Source: Bacilli bacterium (lineage in GTDB: Bacteria > Bacillota_I > Bacilli_A > Haloplasmatales > Haloplasmataceae). Taken from it: 10,409 bases of DNA. The stretch covers positions 1 to 10,409 of the forward strand of contig JAAZCR010000166.1 of the NCBI GenBank assembly GCA_012513195.1, in the 5' to 3' direction. The notes beneath the pieces were generated by a model, which saw only the letters and a program-made list of their open reading frames with translations, was not told the DNA's origin and did no database searches. Below, piece by piece: positions 1-7,590 of the stretch (position 1 is its first letter; every line of letters begins with the position of its first letter). The position numbers were made by a program, and so were the translations under genes.

Positions 1-225
1 AAGCGAGTAGCGTTTGGATATAGGAGTTTCTATCACTTTAAGGTTAGGATTCTAATAGTACATAAACTTAGTAAACTAATTAAATATAAAAAAAGGTTTA
101 AGCAAATCTGCTTAAACCTGGTCTATCAGGTTATTGGAAATTATTCACTAACACTATTTAACAAAGCGCCTAAATATATCATAACCATAAACAAGACATT
201 TCAGTCTTTTTTTATTTATATTTAA
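1..225 (+). CDS. ISL3-like transposase, C-terminal fragment (5' end outside window)
   Basis: Frame 1 is open from the first base to TAA at 223-225 (74 codons). It begins KRVAFGYRSFYHFKVRIL, matching the conserved end of ISL3-family DDE transposases, where a (K/R)R-A-(F/Y)-G-(F/Y)-R-x-F-x-x-F motif followed by RIL lies close to the C-terminus. The catalytic domain must be upstream of the window. The remaining roughly 50 codons are AT-rich filler that pass through the element's hairpin, its inverted repeat and about 55 bases of flanking host DNA before stopping. Family members normally stop inside the element, so the original stop codon may have been lost, or this tail may be tolerated. Both other plus frames hit stops at 53-65, so a simple frameshift would restore an early end. 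Whether the transposase is active cannot be judged from this fragment. Confidence 0.65.
   Translation, partial: KRVAFGYRSFYHFKVRILIVHKLSKLIKYKKRFKQICLNLVYQVIGNYSLTLFNKAPKYIITINKTFQSFFIYI
88..118 (-). terminator. Rho-independent terminator within the IS end
   Basis: GGTTTAAGCA (95-104) and TGCTTAAACC (109-118) form a perfect 10-bp stem with a 4-base loop. On the minus strand the stem is followed by seven T (positions 94-88); the plus-strand side has no T run. It therefore stops leftward transcripts, here those of the SNF2 gene that ends at 237. Hairpins at IS ends commonly shield the transposase from outside transcription, so both roles fit. Confidence 0.75.
146..170. repeat. Terminal inverted repeat (right) of the ISL3-like element
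   Basis: The last ~25 bases of the element end in TATTTAACAAAGCGCC. The assignment is by resemblance to ISL3-family ends. The left repeat is not in the window, so the inverted-repeat pairing cannot be verified here. Confidence 0.6.
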
Positions 226-236
226 GAAAAATAAAG

Positions 237-3200
237 TTATTTAAACAAGGATAATATTTCTTCATCAGTCATTCTGGTAATTATACCATCATCTTCTACA
301 ATGACACTATCAGCAAGTTTTTGCTTTGCTTCTTGAAGGTGTAAAATCTTCTCTTCAATCGTATCTTTCGCAATAAGTTTATAAACTTGTACTGTTTCCG
401 TTTGGCCGATTCTGTGGGTACGATCAGTAGCTTGATTTTCAGCACTAAGATTCCACCAGGGGTCATAATGGATGACGACATCCGCACTAGTTAGATTTAG
501 ACCCGTTCCCCCAGCTTTTAAGGAGATTAGAAATACTTTCGTGTCATCGTTATTGAACTTCTCTACCATCCATAATCTTTCTTCTTTAGGAGTACTTCCT
601 TGTAATAAATAGTAAGATATCTTACGCTTTTCTAATTCTTCCCTAATAATCGCTAACATCGATGTGAATTGTGAGAACAGTAGAACCTTATGACCCGATT
701 GAATGGTAGTTTCTAGTAATTCTAAGCACATATCTAATTTGGCACTTTCACCTTTGTAGTTGTCATAGTATAGCCTTGGGTCGCAACATATTTGGCGCAA
801 TCTTGTAAGCATGGAGAGAATCATAATGCGACTTTGATTTAATCCCATTAGATTAATCTTTTCTGTTATTTCTTTCTTAACTAGTGCTAAATTAGCTAGA
901 TATAGTTTTTCTTGTTCACCTTCGAGTTTTGTATAGAGCACCGTTTCGGTTTTTGGTGGTAATTCTTTTAAAACATCCTTCTTTAAACGTCTTAAAATAA
1001 ATGGTGTTACTAAACGTTTAAGTTTGTTTAATTTTTCTTCATTATTGTCTCTTATGATGGGTATTTCGTATTCTTTGTTAAATTTTTGATAACTGAGTAA
1101 ATAACCTGGTAAGATAAAATCAAAAATGGACCAGATTTCTGCCAAGTTATTTTCGATTGGTGTACCCGTTACCGCAAAACGCAAGTTGCTTTTAATTCTT
1201 TTGACACTACGCGCATTTTGGGTTAAATGATTCTTAATATATTGCGCTTCATCGATAATATGATACATAAACTCTACATCGCGATATAGGGAAATATCGC
1301 GTTTTAAATAATCATAACTTGTAATTATAACATGATATTCATTAATGTGCGAGATTAACTCTTGTCGTGTTTCTAATGGTCCCATGATAGTTAGAACTTT
1401 AATGTGAGGTGCGAATTTATTAAACTCCATTTCCCAATTTAGTATAAGTGAAGCTGGACATGTAACTAACGAAGGTAGGTAATTAGGATTCTCGCTTAGG
1501 TAGGAATCGATTAACGCAATCATTTGAATGGTCTTACCTAACCCCATATCATCCGCTAATACACCGCCAAAACCATAATAACTCAGTGTTTTCAGCCATC
1601 TAAAGCCTGTCTTTTGATAATTTCTTAGAATGTTGTTTAAATGCTCAGGAACTTGGAAAGCTGTATCATCGACATTTCGTAAATCTCTAACGATTTCTTT
1701 AAAGTTATTATCCCGTTCAGACTTAATCCCCTTCCCTGTTTTAAGGATATTGTCAAGATAAAGAGCATAATACCTTGGTACACTTACCTCCTGGATATTA
1801 TCCTTATCAAACTCGAGATCCAATCCTTCCGCTAGCTCTAAAAAATCACCAATTGTTTCATCTTCTAAATTGAGGAAAGAACCATCTTTAAGACGATAAT
1901 ATTTCTTTTGTGCTTTATATGTTTCAAGGATTTCTTTTAGTTCCTCAAGCGGGAAATCTTCTGTATCAATAGTTAAATCTAACAGTGAATTATCTACTCT
2001 AACACCAATTCTAATTGTTGGTGGTTTTCTTACAATTTGTCTAAAGCATTCAGATACATAAATGTGCATGTACTTCGCAAGTTCAGTTAGCCCTTCAGTA
2101 TATAAGTTAATAATTAAATCACTATCATATATAACATATTGTAAATTTACTTTGTCTTCGGCTTCAAAATACTTCTTAATAAGATTTTTAGCGATTAACT
2201 CATCTTTAACATTACGGTAAAAATCGGTTTGTGTATCTTCTAAGGCATTTATTTCTATATCACCATAGTTAAAGACTAATTTAGCGGTAATGACATTGTC
2301 CTTGTCTAAATCAATATAAAGATTAGTAATAAGAGGTACTGGCTCAAATTCCCTTAATAATTCTAAATCAGCATCTATATTTACCACATCGCTAATTATA
2401 TTTAACACATTAGCGCAGAAACTTGACATATCTAAGCGATTGATGATAAGACCACTACCCTTCCTTTGCATAGCCTTAATAAGCACATCAATCTTATCCA
2501 TTATTTCTGGACTTAACCGGTATAATTTATTTTCAAATAGTAAGTACTGATATTTTTCCCCTCTTAGTAGCAAAGCGTCATTTATGTTTATACTTACTTT
2601 AAAAGAATCTTCGTTATATGGTTTAATTGATAAGACAATATTAGGTTTTTCATCGGTTAATAGTATTTCTTTTTCATAAAAGTCTTCTTCAATGGTAATG
2701 GTTTTATTTACATAAATGTTAAAAAATTGATCAAGAGATCTGGGTGAAAGAATTAAGTAACGTGGATCATGAATATATCTATAATAACTTGCACGATTGT
2801 CATAGAAGGTAATATCGTTATATGTATCAAGCAAGAATTTTACTACATCTCGCGAATCTTCTGTAAAATTCAATAAATCATGATATACAGTCAAATTCTT
2901 ACCATAACTAACAATCCGTTTTTCATTCATGTAAAGGACAAAATCCTGAATACTTTTTAAGACATAAGGGCGGACATGACCAATTAGGAACCTTAACATG
3001 ATATTTTGTCCTCGCGAAATAACTAAGTGGGGAATTAATCTAACTTTTTGATAACTTGTCTCTTGTAAAGCTAGATTAATGTTTCTTGTGGTGTATTCCT
3101 TAATCATTGAACGAACTTCATCATCTGTTTTTGTTTGAACTTGGGTAATTAATGAGGGTTTATGACCAATGTCATAATAATACTTCAATAATAGTGCGAC

Positions 3201-3455
3201 AACATGTTTACAACAACCTTTATAAGTTTCGTGGGCAATGCATTGACAATGATAGTCTTTTAAGTTTTGATCATAACCTATTTCTGCTTTAACTTTATAT
3301 ATATTATTTAAACTACCTACGACATCAGCCGTAAGCGTAATTGTATCTCCAGTCTGCAAACGATAATTTTGAACATGATTAGATTCATAGTAGTCTAATC
3401 CCCGTTCAAAAGTACGATTATTTGTGGCGTATCCCTTTATTTGCTTGATATTCAT
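237..3455 (-). CDS. SWIM zinc-finger SNF2-family DNA translocase/helicase
   Basis: This is a 1072-residue cytoplasmic ATPase predicted to move along or remodel DNA-protein complexes. An N-terminal SWIM zinc finger has C70-x-C72 and C82-x-H84. A long middle region (about 100-560) corresponds to the poorly conserved part seen in bacterial SNF2 proteins. The two-lobed motor occupies about 605-1045: Walker A DMGLGKT (636-642), DEAQ box (735-738), TGTP (763-766), the AGGTGLNLTSA segment (about 981-991) and the motif VI DRTHRIGQ (1011-1018). All motor motifs are intact. The start is the ATG at 3455-3453, with GGAGGTG (3467-3461) five bases upstream. It appears to be a single-gene unit: its own promoter lies at about 3477-3506, a terminator closes the operon behind it, and an IS lies just beyond its stop. 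Related proteins in Bacillus (YwqA-like) have no firmly known substrate; roles in transcription recycling or DNA repair are conjecture. Confidence 0.93.
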   Translation of the reverse strand: MNIKQIKGYATNNRTFERGLDYYESNHVQNYRLQTGDTITLTADVVGSLNNIYKVKAEIGYDQNLKDYHCQCIAHETYKGCCKHVVALLLKYYYDIGHKPSLITQVQTKTDDEVRSMIKEYTTRNINLALQETSYQKVRLIPHLVISRGQNIMLRFLIGHVRPYVLKSIQDFVLYMNEKRIVSYGKNLTVYHDLLNFTEDSRDVVKFLLDTYNDITFYDNRASYYRYIHDPRYLILSPRSLDQFFNIYVNKTITIEEDFYEKEILLTDEKPNIVLSIKPYNEDSFKVSININDALLLRGEKYQYLLFENKLYRLSPEIMDKIDVLIKAMQRKGSGLIINRLDMSSFCANVLNIISDVVNIDADLELLREFEPVPLITNLYIDLDKDNVITAKLVFNYGDIEINALEDTQTDFYRNVKDELIAKNLIKKYFEAEDKVNLQYVIYDSDLIINLYTEGLTELAKYMHIYVSECFRQIVRKPPTIRIGVRVDNSLLDLTIDTEDFPLEELKEILETYKAQKKYYRLKDGSFLNLEDETIGDFLELAEGLDLEFDKDNIQEVSVPRYYALYLDNILKTGKGIKSERDNNFKEIVRDLRNVDDTAFQVPEHLNNILRNYQKTGFRWLKTLSYYGFGGVLADDMGLGKTIQMIALIDSYLSENPNYLPSLVTCPASLILNWEMEFNKFAPHIKVLTIMGPLETRQELISHINEYHVIITSYDYLKRDISLYRDVEFMYHIIDEAQYIKNHLTQNARSVKRIKSNLRFAVTGTPIENNLAEIWSIFDFILPGYLLSYQKFNKEYEIPIIRDNNEEKLNKLKRLVTPFILRRLKKDVLKELPPKTETVLYTKLEGEQEKLYLANLALVKKEITEKINLMGLNQSRIMILSMLTRLRQICCDPRLYYDNYKGESAKLDMCLELLETTIQSGHKVLLFSQFTSMLAIIREELEKRKISYYLLQGSTPKEERLWMVEKFNNDDTKVFLISLKAGGTGLNLTSADVVIHYDPWWNLSAENQATDRTHRIGQTETVQVYKLIAKDTIEEKILHLQEAKQKLADSVIVEDDGIITRMTDEEILSLFK

Positions 3456-3460
3456 GAAAA

Positions 3461-3506
3461 CACCTCCATTCTTTTTATTTTACCATACTATTTTTAATAC
3501 CGTAAA
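3461..3506 (-). promoter_or_regulatory. Sigma-A-like extended -10 promoter and RBS of the SNF2 gene
   Basis: On the minus strand TGGTAAAAT carries a TGn extension before the -10 hexamer TAAAAT (3482-3477). TTTACG (3506-3501) lies 18 bases upstream as a modest -35. Transcription would begin at about 3470, just ahead of the strong Shine-Dalgarno GGAGGTG (3467-3461), giving a very short leader. The promoter sits immediately downstream of the deoB terminator, which supports the SNF2 gene being an independent unit. Confidence 0.5.
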
Positions 3507-3507
3507 C

Positions 3508-3544
3508 AAAAAAAGCTAGAATGGATTAATTTCCATTCTAGCTT
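3508..3544 (-). terminator. Rho-independent terminator of the dinB-to-deoB operon
   Basis: AAGCTAGAATGGA (3513-3525) pairs perfectly with TCCATTCTAGCTT (3532-3544): a 13-bp stem with a 6-base loop. On the minus strand it is followed by a T run (3514-3508, partly in the stem). It lies 16 bases beyond the deoB stop codon, the expected place to end this transcript. Confidence 0.92.
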
Positions 3545-3560
3545 ATTCATTTTTCTTAAA

Positions 3561-4739
3561 TTACTTTAAATCGCTTAAGAAACTTGTCCCAATTTCGCCT
3601 TGCGCTACTTGGAAGTTTTCCGCGATGGTTGCACCAATATCCGCAAAAGTTTCTCTAACTGGTAATCCCTTTGGTTCTAAGAATTTCTTATTATAGACTA
3701 ACAGTGGTGTATATTCTCTCGTATGGTCCGTTCCGTGATGAACAGGGTCATTACCGTGATCTGCTGTAATGATTAATAAATCATCATCGTTTAACTTGTC
3801 CATCATTTTACCTAAATAACGATCGAATTCGTTAATGGCTTCGCCATAACCTTGTGGATTACGACGGTGACCATATACCGCATCGAAATCAACCAAGTTC
3901 ATAAAACAAAGACCGGTGAAATCTTTATCCATGATGTTTAAGCAGATTTCACAACCATCAGCGTTGGATTTAGACTTGTAAGTTTCTGTTATACCTTCAC
4001 CATCATAGATATCGTTAATTTTACCAATAGAAATTACATCATAATTTACTTCTTTAAGGTAATTAAGTACTGTTTTACCATATGGTTTTAAGGCATAATC
4101 ATGACGGTTAGGTGTGCGTTGGAAGTTGTCTTTATTGGTGCCGATAAAGGGTCTTGCGATAATCCGCCCTACTTTCCATTCATCTTTTAATGTTATTTCA
4201 CGGGCAATCTCGCAAATTCGATATAATTCGCTAATTGGGATTACTTCTTCATGAGCCGCAATTTGTAAGACGCTATCAGCTGATGTATATACAATCATTG
4301 CGCCTGTACGCATATGTTCTTCACCAAGCTCTTTAATGATTTCTGTACCACTTGCGGCGTAATTACCAATTACTTTACGGCCTGTCCGTGCCTCAAGTTC
4401 TTTAATTAATTCTTCTGGGAATCCAGTATCAGTAAAGGTCTTAAAGGGTTTGGTAATATATAATCCCATCATTTCCCAGTGGCCTGTCATTGTATCTTTA
4501 CCTACCGATTTTTCTTTCATTTTTGTATAATAGCCAACAGGATTATTGGTAGGTGGTACGTTACGGATTTCAGTGAGATTACCGTAACCTAAACTTTGTA
4601 GATGAGGGATATTTAAATCAAAATGTTCGGAAATATGCTTAATCGTGTTTGCTCCTGCATCACCATAGAGATGGGCATCTTCCAATGCACCACATCCTAA
4701 TGAATCTAGTACGATTAAAAAGACGCGTTTGTATTTCAT
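3561..4739 (-). CDS. deoB: Phosphopentomutase
   Basis: This cytoplasmic enzyme interconverts ribose or deoxyribose 1-phosphate and the 5-phosphate, feeding sugars from nucleoside phosphorolysis into central metabolism. The 392-residue length is normal for the family. Alkaline-phosphatase-fold metal ligands are visible: D12 (VLDSLG), D286 and H291 (VDFDAVYGH), D327-H328 (TADHGN) and H339 (GTDHTRE). T85 in KDTMTGHWE is the residue phosphorylated in the Bacillus enzyme. The lid domain motif [11 protein letters not shown] is at 209-219. The ATG at 4739 is only two bases after the xerD stop, and its Shine-Dalgarno (GAAGGTGAT) lies inside the last xerD codons, so translation is probably coupled. 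In Bacillus the same gene (drm) also follows xerD (ripX) and precedes a purine nucleoside phosphorylase. Here no phosphorylase follows; a terminator does. Confidence 0.97.
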   Translation of the reverse strand: MKYKRVFLIVLDSLGCGALEDAHLYGDAGANTIKHISEHFDLNIPHLQSLGYGNLTEIRNVPPTNNPVGYYTKMKEKSVGKDTMTGHWEMMGLYITKPFKTFTDTGFPEELIKELEARTGRKVIGNYAASGTEIIKELGEEHMRTGAMIVYTSADSVLQIAAHEEVIPISELYRICEIAREITLKDEWKVGRIIARPFIGTNKDNFQRTPNRHDYALKPYGKTVLNYLKEVNYDVISIGKINDIYDGEGITETYKSKSNADGCEICLNIMDKDFTGLCFMNLVDFDAVYGHRRNPQGYGEAINEFDRYLGKMMDKLNDDDLLIITADHGNDPVHHGTDHTREYTPLLVYNKKFLEPKGLPVRETFADIGATIAENFQVAQGEIGTSFLSDLK

Positions 4740-4741
4740 AT

Positions 4742-5674
4742 CTAATCACCTTCTCTATTATTATTAATATTTTCTTTCTTTTTACTTCTTGGATGAAAGT
4801 TTTCAATTACTTCTGATAATGTTTTACTATTTATATGTGTATAAATCTGTGTTGTTGATAAACTACTATGCCCCAACATCTCTTGAATGTATCTTATATC
4901 TGCTTTATTTTCTAACATGTGAGTCGCATAAGAATGTCTAAAGGTATGGGGCGTTACTTTTAAACCTAATTTTTTTGCTTCTTCGCGAACGATTTGCCAC
5001 ACACGTTGCCGATCTAACTTATAACCATGAATACTTAGAAACAATGTTTGATTATCGTAATGTTTATTTAACACTTTTCGTGCTTGATTAAGATATTGAT
5101 CTAATAATTGATGTGCTACTTCACCTACTGGAATAATCCGTTCTTTATTTCCTTTACCACGACAACGTATAACACCCATAGCTAAGTGGATGTCATCAAT
5201 ATTGAGATTGATAAGTTCACTCACACGTAAGCCTGTAGAATACAATAACTCAAAAATCGTTTTATTCCGAATTGATACTGCATCATCACCATTAACAGAA
5301 TCAATTAGTTCGTTTACTTCTTCTACCGATAAGACTTCTGGTAGTTCTTTATCTAGTTTAGGTGATTCTACATAGGATGATACATTTTCGTTGACATATT
5401 CATTGAGAAATAAGAATTTATGAAAATTACGGATAGCAGCGATACGCCGCGCAATGGTGCGTGGTTTCATGTTTTCATCATATAACGATGATAAGTAATT
5501 TATAATATGATCCCTTTTAATATCTTTTACATCCGTAATCTGATACTCTCGCTCGAGATAATCTACATAATCGATAATGTCGCTGTTATAGGAGTTTACT
5601 GAGTTGGTACTTAAGTTCTTTTCAATTATTAAGTATTGCGTAAATTCATCAATATAATAATCAAGTTTGCTCAT
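4742..5674 (-). CDS. xerD: Tyrosine site-specific recombinase XerD
   Basis: XerD works with a partner recombinase (XerC or CodV type) at the dif site to resolve chromosome dimers before cell division. The protein is 310 residues from the ATG at 5674; an earlier in-frame ATG at 5701 adds nine residues without a better ribosome site. A SAM-like core-binding domain spans about 1-100 and the catalytic domain about 110-295. The full catalytic set is present: R150 (TGLRVSEL), K174 (RGKGNKER), H243 and R246 ([10 protein letters not shown]), H269 (LGHSS) and nucleophile Y278 (QIYTH). The start lies inside fur, giving a 14-base overlap, with GGTGAG (5684-5679) as a modest Shine-Dalgarno. The XerD call, rather than XerC or an integrase, rests on the host-gene context between fur and deoB, as in Bacillus, and on the [12 protein letters not shown] and [12 protein letters not shown] segments. 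Confidence 0.93.
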   Translation of the reverse strand: MSKLDYYIDEFTQYLIIEKNLSTNSVNSYNSDIIDYVDYLEREYQITDVKDIKRDHIINYLSSLYDENMKPRTIARRIAAIRNFHKFLFLNEYVNENVSSYVESPKLDKELPEVLSVEEVNELIDSVNGDDAVSIRNKTIFELLYSTGLRVSELINLNIDDIHLAMGVIRCRGKGNKERIIPVGEVAHQLLDQYLNQARKVLNKHYDNQTLFLSIHGYKLDRQRVWQIVREEAKKLGLKVTPHTFRHSYATHMLENKADIRYIQEMLGHSSLSTTQIYTHINSKTLSEVIENFHPRSKKKENINNNREGD

Positions 5675-6125
5675 GGTTCTCACCAGTTTGGCAAGTTGCA
5701 CAAACTCCTTTAATGACTAACTCATGATCGGTAACTTTAAAATTATAGACACTTTCAATGCGCTCTTCTAGTGTTTCGAGTAAGTCCTCCGTGATTTCCA
5801 TTACCCTACCACAATTATTACAGACGAGATGATGATGGAAATGTGGTACCGTTAAATCAACAAGATCATAGCGAGCTATATCCTCATTCTTAAAGTTAAC
5901 TTTCTTTAGTATTCCTGCTTGACAAAATAGTTCCATCGTTCGATAAACGGTAGCTTGACCTATTTTTTTGTTTTTTAACTGCTTTATAATATCCTCTGTT
6001 GTATAGTGCTCATCTTTGTTTCTTAACAGTACTTTAAGAATCTCTAAACGTTGAGGGGTAATTTTGGCGCTACTCTCACGGATTTTTTTAACATACTTGT
6101 TTAATTCATTTTGCTTAATTTTCAT
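5661..6125 (-). CDS. fur: Fur-family metal-responsive repressor (probably ferric uptake regulator)
   Basis: This is a 154-residue cytoplasmic dimeric DNA-binding protein that would repress iron-uptake genes when loaded with Fe2+. The winged helix covers about 1-85, with the recognition segment around GQATVYRTMELF (57-68). The metal-binding half has the histidine cluster HFHHHL (95-100). Two CxxC pairs, C102/C105 and C142/C145, form the structural zinc site. The HHH-L-V-C pattern fits Fur better than PerR, but Zur or PerR cannot be excluded without comparison. The start is the ATG at 6125; the frame is open further upstream but that extension is the reverse reading of spoIIM and reads nothing like Fur. 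An AAGGA overlapping the spoIIM stop sits 11 bases ahead, rather far, so initiation may depend on ribosomes finishing spoIIM. The 3' end overlaps xerD by 14 bases. Confidence 0.93.
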   Translation of the reverse strand: MKIKQNELNKYVKKIRESSAKITPQRLEILKVLLRNKDEHYTTEDIIKQLKNKKIGQATVYRTMELFCQAGILKKVNFKNEDIARYDLVDLTVPHFHHHLVCNNCGRVMEITEDLLETLEERIESVYNFKVTDHELVIKGVCATCQTGENHEQT

Positions 6126-6139
6126 CTTTTTCACTATCC

Positions 6140-6775
6140 TTATATTAGTGATTTCAAAATATTCACAAAATATCTTCCAAAGATTGTTACAACAAAAGCA
6201 TAAATTATCAAAACTCCTACACAAAATAAGAGCTTTTGATAATACTCATTGAGTACTACTCTTAGATTAAGTCTACTATTCATCTGTATTATACTCCTAA
6301 AAAGGAAATCCGTCATGCGAAGTGATTGACTTGTCATATAAATTACTAATGGTAGGATGATAATATTTTGCGGAAAGGTATAAAAAAAGCCAACCATAAA
6401 TCCAGACAGTCCCAGTTGATAGGAAAAACTACTAATCACAAGACCATAAATAAAACCTATGAAAAAGACTATGAACACTACTAATATTATACCAATAATA
6501 GTAAAAGCAAGAAACCAAATCGCAAAAAGATAAGTAAAATGTTTAAAAAAACTTCTTATTAAGATAATAAAAGATTTACTTACATTTAAATTATTAATAT
6601 TCGTGATAATAGGATTTATTACCGATAAAAGATTACGATTATTTAACTCATAACTTACCGCATTACCACTGACAAAACCAGTTATTAATAGTGCGATAGG
6701 AAACAGATAATATATAAAAGTATTACTTCTTTCTGTGGTTGGAGGATGAGAAAAATGGTACCTTTTTTTTCGCAT
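6140..6775 (-). CDS. spoIIM: Stage II sporulation protein M
   Basis: SpoIIM is an integral membrane component of the SpoIID-SpoIIM-SpoIIP engulfment machine, which remodels septal peptidoglycan so that the mother cell can surround the forespore. The protein is 211 residues, close to the Bacillus length (about 214). It has a basic N-terminus (MRKKRYHF) and about five hydrophobic segments at roughly 20-40, 81-98, 99-116, 124-147 and 182-199. The family-typical FPQNI stands at 134-138. I chose the ATG at 6775 because GAGGTG (6787-6782) sits six bases upstream; the ATG at 6793 lies ahead of that site and the one at 6781 directly abuts it. The gene is followed by fur after 14 bases, as in Bacillus relatives. 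Its ribosome site is inside a 14-bp hairpin (separate entry). In Bacillus it is made under sigma-E; I see no convincing sigma-E promoter here, and it seems to be read from the dinB operon. Confidence 0.9.
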   Translation of the reverse strand: MRKKRYHFSHPPTTERSNTFIYYLFPIALLITGFVSGNAVSYELNNRNLLSVINPIITNINNLNVSKSFIILIRSFFKHFTYLFAIWFLAFTIIGIILVVFIVFFIGFIYGLVISSFSYQLGLSGFMVGFFYTFPQNIIILPLVIYMTSQSLRMTDFLFRSIIQMNSRLNLRVVLNEYYQKLLFCVGVLIIYAFVVTIFGRYFVNILKSLI

Positions 6776-6776
6776 T

Positions 6777-6821
6777 TTCATCACCTCAATCATATCTATT
6801 AAATTATATTGAGGTGATGAA
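6777..6821 (-). promoter_or_regulatory. Hairpin sequestering the spoIIM ribosome binding site
   Basis: On the minus strand TTCATCACCTCAAT (6821-6808) is followed by a 17-base loop and its exact complement ATTGAGGTGATGAA (6790-6777). The 3' arm contains the whole Shine-Dalgarno GAGGTG and ends one base before the spoIIM ATG (6775). No T run follows, so it is not a standard terminator. The 5' arm begins 10 bases beyond the SDR stop codon, within reach of a terminating ribosome. TATAAT in the loop side (6808-6803) could be a -10 element but has no good -35. Confidence 0.7.
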
Positions 6822-6831
6822 TAGGCTTATT

Positions 6832-7590
6832 CTATTTATGAGAAAAATATTTGCGATTTAATTTATCAATGAATTTCGGACAAATTTGGTAGAATAAATT
6901 TAACCAAAATATTAATTTGGGTATATTTAAACGCCTTTTCTTCTTTTTATATGCCCGAAAAACTTTCTTCGCAACTAATTCTGGCTTTAATTTCGTCTTA
7001 ATGTTGTTTAAATAATTTGGATCTGTGAAAAAAGTTGTTTCAACAGTTATTGGATGGACAGTTAATACATGGAGATGAGGATATTCTAAACGTAATGTGT
7101 TAGAAAAGGCATATAAAGCGCTTTTTCCAGCCGTATAAACGCTTGATTTGGTGTTAGGCATATAACTAAGCACGGAACAAATATTTATCACAGAGCCCTT
7201 ATTTTTGCTTAAATTCGGTAATAACATTTTGGTAATCATTATAGGTGCAAGCACATTTACATTCATTTGCATAAGTAGCTCTTTATTGTCAATTTCTTCT
7301 ACTTTTGTAAATATACCTATCCCTGCGTTATTGATCAAACAATTAATATTATAATTATTTATCTGATTAAAGACTTTTTCTACTTGTTGTAAGTCGTTTA
7401 AATCACAGGGAAACACTTCAATAGAAACATTATATAGGCTCTCTAATTGCTTTTTTAAATCAGATAGTATTTCACTACCCCGGGCCACTAAAATTAAATT
7501 GTGGCCATTTTTGGCGAATTCAATGGCAAGATTTTTACCAATACCTTTTGAACTACCAGTAATTATCGTATAGTTCTTTGTTTCTTCCAT
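6832..7590 (-). CDS. Short-chain dehydrogenase/reductase (SDR), substrate unknown
   Basis: This is a 252-residue classical SDR, a Rossmann-fold NAD(P)H-dependent oxidoreductase. The dinucleotide motif TGSSKGIG is at 11-18, NNAG at 87-90, an Asn near 112 in MNVNVLAP, the catalytic Ser139 (NICSV) and the Y152-x-x-x-K156 pair (YTAGK). R37 in LVARGSE, after the second strand, suggests NADP(H). The C-terminal tail (about 205-252) is very basic and aromatic (KKKKRR, IFWLNLFYQ), a feature of the DltE/YqjQ-like acyl- or lipid-associated SDRs; peripheral membrane contact is inference. The usual PG motif after strand six is altered to HPITVETTFF. The ATG at 7590 shares its A with the dinB stop (TAATG), so translation is coupled to dinB. 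The gene ends 56 bases before spoIIM. The substrate cannot be assigned from sequence. Confidence 0.9.
   Translation of the reverse strand: MEETKNYTIITGSSKGIGKNLAIEFAKNGHNLILVARGSEILSDLKKQLESLYNVSIEVFPCDLNDLQQVEKVFNQINNYNINCLINNAGIGIFTKVEEIDNKELLMQMNVNVLAPIMITKMLLPNLSKNKGSVINICSVLSYMPNTKSSVYTAGKSALYAFSNTLRLEYPHLHVLTVHPITVETTFFTDPNYLNNIKTKLKPELVAKKVFRAYKKKKRRLNIPKLIFWLNLFYQICPKFIDKLNRKYFSHK

Larger units (their letters stand above)
1..170 (+). mobile_element. Right end of an ISL3-family-like insertion sequence
   Basis: Two things define the element. The plus frame from base 1 encodes a peptide typical of the C-terminus of ISL3-type transposases (see the CDS entry). The sequence then ends in a stretch, about 146-170, that closes in AACAAAGCGCC. 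Read inward this is GGCGCTTTGTTAAATAGTG, which resembles the GGCTCTTTGTCAAAT-type terminal repeat I know for this family. The outer end is therefore placed at about 170. ISL3 elements usually duplicate 8 bp of target, so the candidate duplication is TAAATATA at 171-178; its partner would lie outside the window. The left end of the element is also outside. The family call rests on memory of family motifs, not on a search. Confidence 0.7.

Noticed and set aside
5190..5375. Open reading frame on the plus strand inside xerD
   Set aside because: It is antisense to an intact, motif-complete recombinase, and its serine-rich translation is what reversed coding DNA yields. No ribosome site supports it.
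6126..6224. N-terminal extension of Fur (33 extra residues)
   Set aside because: The extension lies wholly in the end of spoIIM in another frame, is Cys/Phe-rich and unlike Fur. The ATG at 6125 gives the normal family length.
6777..6821. Reading the spoIIM hairpin as a rho-independent terminator
   Set aside because: The loop is 17 bases and no T run follows on either strand.
6776..6831. Sigma-E promoter ahead of spoIIM
   Set aside because: I looked for a CATACA-like -10 with an ATA-type -35 at the right spacing and found none; only a lone TATAAT is present.
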